From: Scatosoma sp045645245
GTDB taxonomy: Bacteria > Bacillota > Clostridia > Christensenellales > Borkfalkiaceae
NCBI GenBank assembly: GCA_045645245.1
Contig: JAZRIK010000126.1
Coordinates: 1-16,586 of the forward strand
Length of the DNA: 16,586 nt
Direction: 5' to 3'
Under the pieces are notes generated by a model that saw only the letters and a program-made list of their open reading frames with translations, did no database searches and was not told where the DNA came from. The position numbers and the translations under genes are program-made. The first letter of the stretch is position 1. Every line of letters starts with the position of its first letter. Below are positions 6,643 through 13,782 of the stretch, in pieces.

Positions 6643-8184
6643 TTAGCTTGCCAGCCCGCCGTTTTTAACGTAATCGGCAAGCAAATCGCGGGTGAATACC
6701 TGTTTTTCCGCGTCGTAATAATCGACAATCGTCAAGTAGCCCATTCCGTAATAGTTATATTGCGCGCAATAGGTATCCACGACGACGTAATACGTTTCGT
6801 CATCCACCACGTTGTTTTTAATTTGCTGTCCGTCTTGACCAAAATACATCACGTAGCTCGAACTGTTTAGAAATTGCCGTTTTAACCGATACCCTGATAC
6901 CGAACAAAGCACGATGGGATTGTCGAAGGTGAACAGCGAATATAAATCGCCGTAGGTGACTTCTTTTGCAGGCAAATAATAGGGATAGCGCACGTTGAGA
7001 TAGCCGCCGCCTAATACGATTTTGCCTTGATATTTCGGATCGCTTCCCCAACGCGCTGCGCCGTATTCGTACATTACCTGTGCAGCAAGCCGTTTCAACT
7101 CACCCGACTCTCGCTTTGTTTTGTTATAACCAAGCACTTCGTTTACTTTGGTCAGCTCGTCGGCGTATTTTTCCAAAAGTCCGTCCACGATAGGGTCGTC
7201 GGTTGCCGATTGATAGGTGCTGTGGCTTACGATTTGCGCGGTATTTACACGCACGGTATCTTCTATAATATTCAGCGTCACGCGCGCGTGAGAGAGTCCG
7301 TTTTTATTATCGCCGCCCGCCTGCAAATGCCAAACGCCGTAGCTATCCTGCTTTTTGACCTGCTGATGGGTATGCCCTTCGAACACCAAATCGACGTAGC
7401 CGTTTGAAAGCGACGTGTCGTAAGCGTTGTATTCTTCGTACGAATCGTGCAAAACGTACACAATCATTTCCGCGCCGTTTTCGCGAAGCTTGGTCGATTC
7501 CGCCTTGACGAGCGAAGTTAAATTATTGCCCGTCTTAAAATATACGTCCTGTACTTTATCCGCTGCTATATCCGAATAGCAATCCCCGATCGCGCCGATA
7601 ATCCCCACCTGCACGCCGCTTACTTCGACCGTGACGGACGGCTGACAATAATCCACGCGCTCGTTCGTCGCTTTGTCGTAAACGTTGATGGCTAAAAAGG
7701 GAAACTGCGCCAGCGCGGCGTTGCTTTCGATATGGCTCTCGCCCCAGTCGAATTCGTGGTTGCCAAGCGTCATACCTGCAAAGCCCAAATCGTTCATCCA
7801 TTCGGTCATCAGCGCGCCTTTGGTGAAGTTGGATTCCGCACTTCCCTGCCACATATCGCCTGCGGAAAGAAGTATGGTATTTGCGTTTGCGTTTTGCCTG
7901 CTGCGCAAAAACGTCGTCATTTCATCTACGCCGCAATTTGCATAGGTGTCGTCGAATTTACCGTGCAAATCGTTAATCGAATAAAAGTCGATGACGGTAT
8001 TAATTTTCGCTACGCAGCCGTCGCAATCACCGTCTTGGTTTTCGTCCGCGTGAATATGCACGCCGTCGCCGTTTCCGCCGCTGCTCGAACTGCTTGAACT
8101 GCCGTCGTCAGGCGCGCACCCGCAAAAGGCGAGCACGGCGCACATACATAAAAACAGCCATTTGTTTTTCATTTGTTTTTTCAC
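6643..8184 (-). CDS. 5'-nucleotidase / 2',3'-cyclic phosphodiesterase family lipoprotein
   Basis: Likely releases phosphate from extracellular nucleotides or related phosphoesters at the outer face of the membrane. The N-terminus is a hydrophobic signal ending in a lipobox-like FCGC (Cys23), then a Ser/Gly spacer. Residues about 43-57 form a Cys/His/Asp cluster (HIHADENQDGDCDGC) resembling the DxNxDGxCDxC metal-binding motif common in secreted Clostridia proteins. The metallophosphoesterase domain shows INDLHGKF (Asp72, His74), SAGDMWQG (Asp110), GNHEFDWG (141-148), His246 and FEGHTHQ (269-274). The C-terminal nucleotidase domain follows (about 330-500) with LGGGYLNVRYP and LYSLFTFDNP. All metal ligands appear intact. 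Total 513 residues. The chosen start is a GTG with AAAGGA about 12 nt upstream; an ATG four codons later is possible. It starts 21 bp after the protease gene, so the two probably form one transcription unit. Confidence 0.9.
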   Translation of the reverse strand: MKKQMKNKWLFLCMCAVLAFCGCAPDDGSSSSSSSGGNGDGVHIHADENQDGDCDGCVAKINTVIDFYSINDLHGKFDDTYANCGVDEMTTFLRSRQNANANTILLSAGDMWQGSAESNFTKGALMTEWMNDLGFAGMTLGNHEFDWGESHIESNAALAQFPFLAINVYDKATNERVDYCQPSVTVEVSGVQVGIIGAIGDCYSDIAADKVQDVYFKTGNNLTSLVKAESTKLRENGAEMIVYVLHDSYEEYNAYDTSLSNGYVDLVFEGHTHQQVKKQDSYGVWHLQAGGDNKNGLSHARVTLNIIEDTVRVNTAQIVSHSTYQSATDDPIVDGLLEKYADELTKVNEVLGYNKTKRESGELKRLAAQVMYEYGAARWGSDPKYQGKIVLGGGYLNVRYPYYLPAKEVTYGDLYSLFTFDNPIVLCSVSGYRLKRQFLNSSSYVMYFGQDGQQIKNNVVDDETYYVVVDTYCAQYNYYGMGYLTIVDYYDAEKQVFTRDLLADYVKNGGLAS

Positions 8185-8205
8185 TGAACCGCTTTTTCCT
8201 TTGTT

Positions 8206-11200
8206 TTATGCGTTTTTGGTGAACGTAATCGTTGCAATATCGCTCGTCAAGCTATCCACCGTGAACGTGTAAGCAATTTTATTGCCGTAATTGTCCGTTG
8301 TGTCTGCGGAAATGGCATCCCCTGCGATATAGGTGTAGGTGTCCGCTGCGCTCTTGACGTATTCGATTAAGTTATTAACCGTACCGTAATCGTCCGAAGC
8401 GTCGGTATTGTTGTTATATACGTCGTAATACGTTTCGCCGTCGTATTCTTCGCTATACAGCGACGCGTCCACGTGATAGACCACTACGCCGTCGCGCGCG
8501 AAATATCCTGCGTATTCATTTGCGCCGTTCAAGCCGTTCGCGGTATAGTACGCCAAAATATAATATTCTTGATATACGCCGAGCGCTTCGTCCCAGTTGT
8601 TTGCAATGATAATCGTATCGCCGTTTTTAGAAAAATCTTCCAAGGTGAGCGTGACGGTGCTTTCCGCTACAACCAAGCGCGAGCCGGTCAGCCAGCCGTA
8701 GTTGAATTTGGTATAAGCGTTATGGTCGCCGAGCATCGAATCCATCATATCGCACCCGCTCATAGGACCTTCTTCGCTTGCATACGAAGTGTCGTAATAA
8801 TCGTCCGCGCCCAAAACGTGACCCATTTCGTGAATGTAAGTATAAGTGTTAATTCCGTCGTTGTCGTATTCGCCCGTTTCCCAATCTTCTAACATAAACG
8901 CATAGGAAGCCCAAAGATAATCGTTTGCCGAAACGCCGTCGTATTCGTAATAATATCCGTCGTCGTCCGTGTAAAGGTTCCAGTATCTATACGCCCAGTA
9001 AAAAGTGGTGTCACTGTCGATTTCCAGCGTGGTAATCAGCACCACCGCGTCGATACAGGTGTTGCCGTCCGAATCAAATTGCGACAAATCCATTGTTTGC
9101 GCAAGGTATGCAAGCGCTTCGTTCATAATCAACTGATCGCCCGCTTCGATTTCTTGTCCGTAATAATCGATGGTTGCGTTTTTATAATACGTACTCGTTT
9201 TAGACGGTCTAAACCAGCTATCCAAAACTACGATATCTAAATCGAGCTTGCCGTAGCTGGATTGCTTGTAATATTCGTACACGGAAAGGTAATCGGTCGT
9301 ACCTGCACCGCCCTTGAACGCCGCTTCGATTTTAGAAATTTGATACCCCTTGCTTGCCGCCGTCACGTCGCTGAATTCTACGGGAATAACCAACACCTTG
9401 GGGTTGCCGACCGTAGGACAGCCGTCCAAATAATACCCTTGCTCGGTCACGTTTTTCACGTATTCCGCCTTGGTAAAATCTACGTTATATACGCCGTTTT
9501 CACCGCTGGGCAGCCCTTTCCCTGCGTTGGTCATCAAATCGACGTCGTCCGCCACAGAGCCGCCGCCTTGGTTGCCCGAACCGCCGTTGCCGCCGTTGCC
9601 GCTCACGTCGCCTTCGTACAAATCATATACGTACACGTCCAAAACGTAGCCGTCAAGCGTATCGTAATAGCTCAAATCGATATAATAGCCGTTTTTGGTA
9701 TAGTAGTACCACGTATCGCCGTATTCGTCTTCGCCCGTACCGTCGTCGGTATAGCCGTTGCCCGCCGAATATAACGCGTTATACGCATTGAATTGCGCCT
9801 GCGTTAAGCCGTATGCGTAGAAATTAATACCCACTTCCGTTTCGTCGTAATCGTCGTAATAATAGGTGTATTCTTCTACGTAATAATCGTCGTTTTCCAC
9901 AAACGGAATTACGAACCCAAAATATGCGTTAAACAGTTGCTTTTCCGCCGCCGTGAAGTCTGCGCTCGTTGTGCCGCCTTGGTTGCCCGAATTGCCGTTG
10001 CTGCCGTTGCCGCTGACTACTTCCACAATCCAACCGTTTTTCATTTGCACCGTTTCATAATACGCGCCCAAAATACCGTACAATTTCACGGTATCGCCCA
10101 CTTGGGGCGCGTTTGCCATTTTACCGTAGCGGTTGGTACCCGTTGCGTCCCACGTGCCGTACACGTACAAGGTCGCGCCGCTATTATCCGCAATCGTCAT
10201 ATTGCCATAATAGGTGTCTTCGATATTCTTAATCGTACCCGTCACGTAATATTTATCGGTGGAATGGTTATTTCCCCCAACGAACGTTTCCGCATACGCA
10301 TACGCTTGTGCAACCGTCAACTCCGCATTCGCTTGGGGCGGGAATTGATTTTCGTTGCCGTTGTTATCGTTGCCGCCGTCAGAGCTGTTGTCCGCTTCGC
10401 GGTAAATATACATCTCTACAATCGTATCGCCGCCGTTTTCGTACCAAGTGACGTCCACGTAATAATCGTCTTTGTCAAAGAAATACCAGGTATCGCCGTA
10501 TTCGTCTTCTTCCGTGCCCGCGTCTTCGTATGCGCTGAATTGATTTAAGTACGCGTTAAATTCCGCTTGCGTGTTGCCAAACGTGTAGAAGCATAAGCCC
10601 ACGTACTCGCCGTCGTCGTACGTTTCTAAATAATACTCGTCGTTTGCAATAAACGGAACGACCGCAAAATCGTATTCGGCAAACATTGCCTTTTCGTCCG
10701 CCGTAAAATCGGTGTACGCATAGGTCGAGTCATCGGTATTATCGTTGCCGTTATCGCCGTTATTTCCGTTATTATCGTTATCGCCGGCGTTATTATCCGT
10801 GAACACCACTTGACCTAAATCTTGCGGTGCTTGGCCTGTGAGTTTAACAATTAAGTGCCCGTTATCGTCTATGTAAATTTCTTCGATGCCTACGCCGTTA
10901 TCGCCCTTTTCGCCTTGCAGCCAAGCAAGGAAGTCGTCTTCGTCGCCCGTATGACCGTTTTCCAGCCAAATTTCATAAGCGGATTTACCGTTTGCACCCG
11001 TTGCGCCCGTGTCGCCCTTGTCGCCTTTCTCACCTTGTGCGCCGGTATCGCCCTTGTCGCCTTTATCCCCCTTTTCGCCCTTGATAAAAGCAAGCCATTC
11101 TTCATAAGAAAGCGGCTCTTGGCCTTCGGCTTGTGCGTACACTACGTATTGCGCGTAGATTTTTTCTATCTGCGTGGGCTCTTTTTCCGTTTGAAAAAAG

Positions 11201-11274
11201 CAGGAAGAGAGAGCCAAAGTGCTTGCGCCCACAAAAAATGCAAGCAACGTTTTTATCCAGTTTTGTTTTTTCAT
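8206..11274 (-). CDS. Multidomain lipoprotein with collagen-like stretch and M6-type zinc metalloprotease domain
   Basis: A 1022-residue surface-anchored protease. The signal peptide ends in lipobox LSSC (Cys25). Residues 66-98 are 11 Gly-X-Y triplets rich in GEK/GDK/GDT, with a short second piece at 121-129; both are preceded by a similar 'YEEWLAF(I)' / 'DEDDFLAWL' segment, a layout seen in bacterial collagen-like proteins. Two homologous acidic, aromatic domains follow (about 185-293 and 437-553), each with 'DFTAxEK', 'DEYGDTWY' and a Y/D-rich end, joined by N/G/D-rich linkers. Between them lies an OB-like domain (about 316-421; YYVTGTIKNI, YGNMTIAD, VGDTVKLYG). Residues about 575-1022 form the M6-like protease with HEMGHVLGADD (His815, Glu816, His819, Asp825) and a downstream SGCDMMDSM Met-turn-like segment. 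The ATG has GGGGT with about 7-nt spacing. It is led by a regulated-looking promoter and followed closely by the nucleotidase gene. Confidence 0.88.
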   Translation of the reverse strand: MKKQNWIKTLLAFFVGASTLALSSCFFQTEKEPTQIEKIYAQYVVYAQAEGQEPLSYEEWLAFIKGEKGDKGDKGDTGAQGEKGDKGDTGATGANGKSAYEIWLENGHTGDEDDFLAWLQGEKGDNGVGIEEIYIDDNGHLIVKLTGQAPQDLGQVVFTDNNAGDNDNNGNNGDNGNDNTDDSTYAYTDFTADEKAMFAEYDFAVVPFIANDEYYLETYDDGEYVGLCFYTFGNTQAEFNAYLNQFSAYEDAGTEEDEYGDTWYFFDKDDYYVDVTWYENGGDTIVEMYIYREADNSSDGGNDNNGNENQFPPQANAELTVAQAYAYAETFVGGNNHSTDKYYVTGTIKNIEDTYYGNMTIADNSGATLYVYGTWDATGTNRYGKMANAPQVGDTVKLYGILGAYYETVQMKNGWIVEVVSGNGSNGNSGNQGGTTSADFTAAEKQLFNAYFGFVIPFVENDDYYVEEYTYYYDDYDETEVGINFYAYGLTQAQFNAYNALYSAGNGYTDDGTGEDEYGDTWYYYTKNGYYIDLSYYDTLDGYVLDVYVYDLYEGDVSGNGGNGGSGNQGGGSVADDVDLMTNAGKGLPSGENGVYNVDFTKAEYVKNVTEQGYYLDGCPTVGNPKVLVIPVEFSDVTAASKGYQISKIEAAFKGGAGTTDYLSVYEYYKQSSYGKLDLDIVVLDSWFRPSKTSTYYKNATIDYYGQEIEAGDQLIMNEALAYLAQTMDLSQFDSDGNTCIDAVVLITTLEIDSDTTFYWAYRYWNLYTDDDGYYYEYDGVSANDYLWASYAFMLEDWETGEYDNDGINTYTYIHEMGHVLGADDYYDTSYASEEGPMSGCDMMDSMLGDHNAYTKFNYGWLTGSRLVVAESTVTLTLEDFSKNGDTIIIANNWDEALGVYQEYYILAYYTANGLNGANEYAGYFARDGVVVYHVDASLYSEEYDGETYYDVYNNNTDASDDYGTVNNLIEYVKSAADTYTYIAGDAISADTTDNYGNKIAYTFTVDSLTSDIATITFTKNA

Positions 11275-11296
11275 AATTTTACCCCGTGTGGTTTTA

Positions 11297-11312
11297 GGGC
11301 GAATTTTCGCCC
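11297..11312 (-). other. 5' leader hairpin of the protease transcript
   Basis: On the minus strand GGGCGA-AAAT-TCGCCC forms a 6-bp GC-rich stem (extendable by one A-T) within about 5-20 nt of the predicted transcription start. It precedes the ribosome binding site by about 12 nt. It may stabilise the mRNA or limit translation; there is no T tract. Confidence 0.5.
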
Positions 11313-11314
11313 CC

Positions 11315-11335
11315 CTTTGTTATATCATAACAAAG
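11315..11335. promoter_or_regulatory. Perfect palindrome over the -10: candidate operator
   Basis: Arms CTTTGTTAT (11315-11323) and ATAACAAAG (11327-11335) are perfect 9-bp inverted repeats around a 3-nt centre. The -10 hexamer lies inside it and the predicted start point at its edge, the classic position for a repressor operator. A second, shorter inverted repeat (GTTGA 11335-11339, TCAAC 11349-11353) overlaps the -35. No regulator gene is adjacent. Confidence 0.65.
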
Positions 11336-11352
11336 TTGAAACAAAAAGTCAA
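11324..11352 (-). promoter_or_regulatory. Promoter of the protease-nucleotidase unit
   Basis: Minus strand: -35 TTGACT (11347-11352), 17-bp spacer, -10 TATGAT (11324-11329). The transcription start is expected near 11317, about 43 nt before the ATG at 11274. The promoter lies downstream of the terminator at 11389-11427, so the unit is transcribed independently of the SipW-type genes. Confidence 0.8.
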
Positions 11353-11388
11353 CTACTATCACACTTTTTTATACTTTTACCGCACAAT

Positions 11389-11427
11389 AAAACGGCTGAA
11401 ACGAAGATATTTCGTCTCAGCCGTTTT
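11389..11427 (-). terminator. Rho-independent terminator after the 472-aa secreted protein gene
   Basis: A 17-bp stem (11389-11405 with 11411-11427, one A-C mismatch) with a 5-nt loop and a CGGCTGA/TCAGCCG core. It is flanked by AAAA and TTTT so that it works on the minus strand (TTTTATTG tail). It sits 14 bp after the stop codon at 11442. Confidence 0.85.
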
Positions 11428-11441
11428 TCGCTGTTTTTATT

Positions 11442-12860
11442 TTAAGGATTTACTTGGTTATAATAGGTATAGGCGTGTTGAATAGCTTCGATATACGGCA
11501 GTAATTCCGCTCTGGTTGCCACACGCTTAATTTTCACTTCTTGACCGTTATTATGCACCGTGTAGAAGGGCGCGGCAACTTCAAACGCAGTACGCAAGCC
11601 GTCGTACCCAGGTTTGTTATAGTTCGCGCTGTTATACACCACCGCATATACCTTTCTTAACATTTGCGAGTTATCAATCGCGTTATAGAAGTTTTGGTCG
11701 TTTGCCGACATCAATTCTTCAATCGTCTTATACTTGGCGTATTGATCGCCTTGCTCATAACCTACTTTATAGTAGTATCCGTCGATAAATTCGTACTCGT
11801 TTGCGCTCGCTTTCCATTCATCCACGTCAAACGCTATATTGCCCGCGCTGTCGTACAATTTTTTAGGCGCAGTACCTTCGTACAGCTCGCCAAGCTGATA
11901 CCATTGATCGATACCGCTTTCGCCCCCGCACGAATAGGAAACCGCATACACGATCGCTTCGCCCGTAGGCGAATTTAACGCGTCCACCGTCAAGTACAAG
12001 GTGTATTCGCAACCGGTAGGACCGCCGTTTGCGTTGTAGCTGTCCCCCGTAGCGCGGTTGTCCACGTTTTCGCGCTGAATCATAATCGTCACGGGTACGT
12101 CTTGTCCGCCTACGCTGATCGTCGGCTGTCCGCCGAATAACGTATCGAAAATTTGCTTGTCCGCGCCTACGTTCGCAATTACGGTCGAGCCATTTTGTTG
12201 ATACCGCTGGTCAAATACCGCGCTTAAATACTGATACCCTGTCGCGGAAACGGTGTCGTTAAGAATGGCAAGGAATTCGTCGTGTACCGAGTCCATTTTC
12301 AGCCCGAAATCCAGCGATAACAGCGTGGAAATTCCCGAAGAAACGGCGTTTGCGCCAAATTGATAGGTGATGTAAAAATCGCGGTAGGTATAAGGGGGTA
12401 CCCAGTCGTCCGTATTGAAAGTAGCGCCTGCATCGCCGGAATTATCTCTCGTTGTCACCGTGATACCGTTGACTGCGCCGATTAGGCCGTTCGATTGATG
12501 CGACGGTTGCCAAGACGGGCCTAAATACCAGTAGGTGACGTCGGTATTATTATAAACGGTCACTTTATACGTCACCGTAGCATTCGTCCGATTGCTCTTC
12601 ACCGTGGATGAAATATAGGTGGGATGCGTAAAGCTGACGGAAACGTTGGACGCGTTGCTTGTCGAATGTAATTGCACGGCGGTAATATGCAGCGTTGCTT
12701 GGGGCGCAAACGTAAACTCGTTCATTTGCGCGTTGACTGTATTCGACTGCTCCAACGGCGCGCCTTCGCTAAACTGCCAAGTGGCATATACCCCCGACGT
12801 CATCATTAAAAAAAGGAAGCATACGATGGCAAATAAAATATTTCTTGCATTCTTCATCAT
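11442..12860 (-). CDS. Secreted protein with SipW-type signal peptide, function unknown
   Basis: A 472-residue extracellular protein. The N-terminus MMKNARN is followed by about 16 hydrophobic residues and SGVYATWQFSEG (residues 22-33), the same signature as the neighbouring smaller protein. This signal type is cleaved by the archaeal/ER-like signal peptidase SipW in TasA/camelysin relatives. Residues about 35-200 look like beta-rich, Thr/Ser/Asn-rich sequence. The C-terminal part (about 250-472) has two Cys residues (CEYTLYLTVDAL and SYSCGGESG), is Tyr-rich, and has no recognised catalytic motif. GGGGG(AAG) lies 5 nt upstream of the first of two adjacent ATG codons. It lies 104 bp downstream of the smaller protein's gene, separated by a hairpin that is not a clear terminator, so it is probably the less-expressed second gene of the same transcript. 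It could be a matrix fibre accessory or adhesin; this is inference. Confidence 0.75.
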   Translation of the reverse strand: MMKNARNILFAIVCFLFLMMTSGVYATWQFSEGAPLEQSNTVNAQMNEFTFAPQATLHITAVQLHSTSNASNVSVSFTHPTYISSTVKSNRTNATVTYKVTVYNNTDVTYWYLGPSWQPSHQSNGLIGAVNGITVTTRDNSGDAGATFNTDDWVPPYTYRDFYITYQFGANAVSSGISTLLSLDFGLKMDSVHDEFLAILNDTVSATGYQYLSAVFDQRYQQNGSTVIANVGADKQIFDTLFGGQPTISVGGQDVPVTIMIQRENVDNRATGDSYNANGGPTGCEYTLYLTVDALNSPTGEAIVYAVSYSCGGESGIDQWYQLGELYEGTAPKKLYDSAGNIAFDVDEWKASANEYEFIDGYYYKVGYEQGDQYAKYKTIEELMSANDQNFYNAIDNSQMLRKVYAVVYNSANYNKPGYDGLRTAFEVAAPFYTVHNNGQEVKIKRVATRAELLPYIEAIQHAYTYYNQVNP

Positions 12861-12893
12861 ATCTTCCCCCTTTTTTTATTTTTGCAAAGCAAG

Positions 12894-12922
12894 GTATCCC
12901 ATGACGGATGATCATGGGATAC
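12894..12922 (-). other. Intergenic hairpin between the two SipW-type genes
   Basis: GTATCCCATGA (12894-12904) and TCATGGGATAC (12912-12922) form a perfect 11-bp stem with a 7-nt loop. On the minus strand it is followed by CTTGCTTTGC and not an unbroken T run, so termination would be partial at best. It probably protects the upstream message or lets only some polymerase through, giving different levels of the two proteins. A TTGACA at 12926-12931 has no matching -10. Confidence 0.6.
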
Positions 12923-12964
12923 GCCTGTCAATTATCATACGCTATGTATAATTTTTTTTTCGCT

Positions 12965-13588
12965 TTATGGATTGTGGTTGTTCGTGCATTCGCTTACCGT
13001 CAACACGAAGTGACCTTTTGCAAGGATTTCATTCAAATCCCCATATTTTTCAAACGTGTCGATAAGCACAGCTTTCATTGCCGTCGTCAAATCGATACCG
13101 ATATCCCCTGCGGCTACCGTCCAAGTAAACACGCCGCCGCTTTCCGTTGCAGACAAGCCTGCCAAATGAACGGGTTCCGCCGCAACTTCAAAAATTTGCG
13201 TTGTTTCATACGTCCATTCTTCCAAGGAATCGGGGCCGCCCGTATAAGGCGCGTACGAAATTACAAGCTGCACGTCGATACCGTTCGTTTTAACGTCGTC
13301 GGACGCGGTTGCAGAAGGAGTAAAGGTGACCGTCACTGCGCCCGTTTTCATAATTTCAGGATAATGGTCGTTGTTCGAGTCGTCCACAGAAAGGGTGAAA
13401 CCGCCTTCGCCCATAACCGTCACGGCAAGCGTACCTTTTTCCGTGTTAGTCGTCACGCCCGTCATCGCTACGTTCACGGTGGTAGTTGCATCTACCACGC
13501 TGCCTTCGGAGAACGTCCACGTTGCATATACGCCGCCCACCGTCACCATCGTTGCCACAGCCGCCATAATCGCTAATTTGCTTTTCAT
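12965..13588 (-). CDS. Small secreted protein with SipW-type signal peptide, possible fibre-like matrix protein
   Basis: A 207-residue exported protein. MKSKLAIMAAVATMVTVG is followed by GVYATWTFSEG (19-29), the SipW-dependent type of signal sequence known from TasA/camelysin-like biofilm proteins. The mature part is Thr/Val/Asp-rich with strand-like alternation (TTVNVAMTGVTT, LAVTVMGEG, GAVTVTFTPSA, DVQLVISYAP) and one Cys near the C-terminus. Length and composition resemble small matrix or pilin-like subunits, but no fold is proved. The start is fixed by a perfect AGGAGGT (13595-13601) 6 nt upstream; a longer in-frame start at 13663 would overlap the promoter and is rejected. The promoter has perfect consensus boxes, so high expression is expected. 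No SipW peptidase gene is in the window, so processing must rely on one encoded elsewhere. Confidence 0.8.
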   Translation of the reverse strand: MKSKLAIMAAVATMVTVGGVYATWTFSEGSVVDATTTVNVAMTGVTTNTEKGTLAVTVMGEGGFTLSVDDSNNDHYPEIMKTGAVTVTFTPSATASDDVKTNGIDVQLVISYAPYTGGPDSLEEWTYETTQIFEVAAEPVHLAGLSATESGGVFTWTVAAGDIGIDLTTAMKAVLIDTFEKYGDLNEILAKGHFVLTVSECTNNHNP

Positions 13589-13634
13589 TGTTTTACCTCC
13601 TAAATGGATAAACGTTATTCGTTTTAGTTTTTTT

Positions 13635-13663
13635 ATTATATCACTAATTTTGCCGTTTGTCAA
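13635..13663 (-). promoter_or_regulatory. Perfect-consensus promoter of the small SipW-type protein gene
   Basis: Minus strand: -35 TTGACA (13658-13663), 17-bp spacer, -10 TATAAT (13635-13640), both hexamers exact. The start is expected near 13628, giving a leader of about 40 nt that ends in AGGAGGT. An AT-rich stretch upstream of the -35 (about 13664-13695) could act as an UP element. Confidence 0.88.
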
Positions 13664-13705
13664 GATAAGAATTAAAAATTTTTACATTTTTTGTTATCGT
13701 GTTTT

Positions 13706-13718
13706 GGCGTTGCACGCC
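13706..13718. other. Short hairpin GGCGT-TGC-ACGCC
   Basis: A 5-bp GC-rich stem with a 3-nt loop, followed on the plus strand by TTTTATT. It resembles a weak plus-strand terminator although no plus-strand gene precedes it. It lies between the MATE terminator and the promoter of the small secreted protein, so it may act as an insulator. Confidence 0.3.
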
Positions 13719-13741
13719 TTTTATTCCAACCGCGCAATAAT

Positions 13742-13766
13742 AAAAAAGTACCCTATTAGGGTACTT
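13742..13766 (-). terminator. Rho-independent terminator of the MATE transporter gene
   Basis: AAGTACCCT (13746-13754), a 3-nt loop, and AGGGTACTT (13758-13766) form a perfect 9-bp stem. On the minus strand it runs into six T residues (A tract at 13742-13747 on the plus strand). It starts 16 bp after the stop codon at 13783. Confidence 0.88.
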
Positions 13767-13782
13767 GTTCGCTATAAGCGGA

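Noticed and set aside
8473..11445. Several long plus-strand frames of 139-203 codons across the protease gene
   Set aside because: They are antisense to one continuous 1022-codon gene with lipobox, zinc motif and coherent repeats. The Asp/Tyr-rich coding strand leaves few stops on the opposite strand.
12903..12931. Promoter for the 472-aa protein using TTGACA at 12926-12931
   Set aside because: No -10 resembling TATAAT occurs 16-18 bp downstream; the spacing falls on TCCGTC or similar.
13589..13663. Longer start for the small SipW-type protein (25 extra residues)
   Set aside because: The extension is charged, covers the perfect promoter and start point, and would place residues before the signal peptide. 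The inner ATG has AGGAGGT at ideal spacing.
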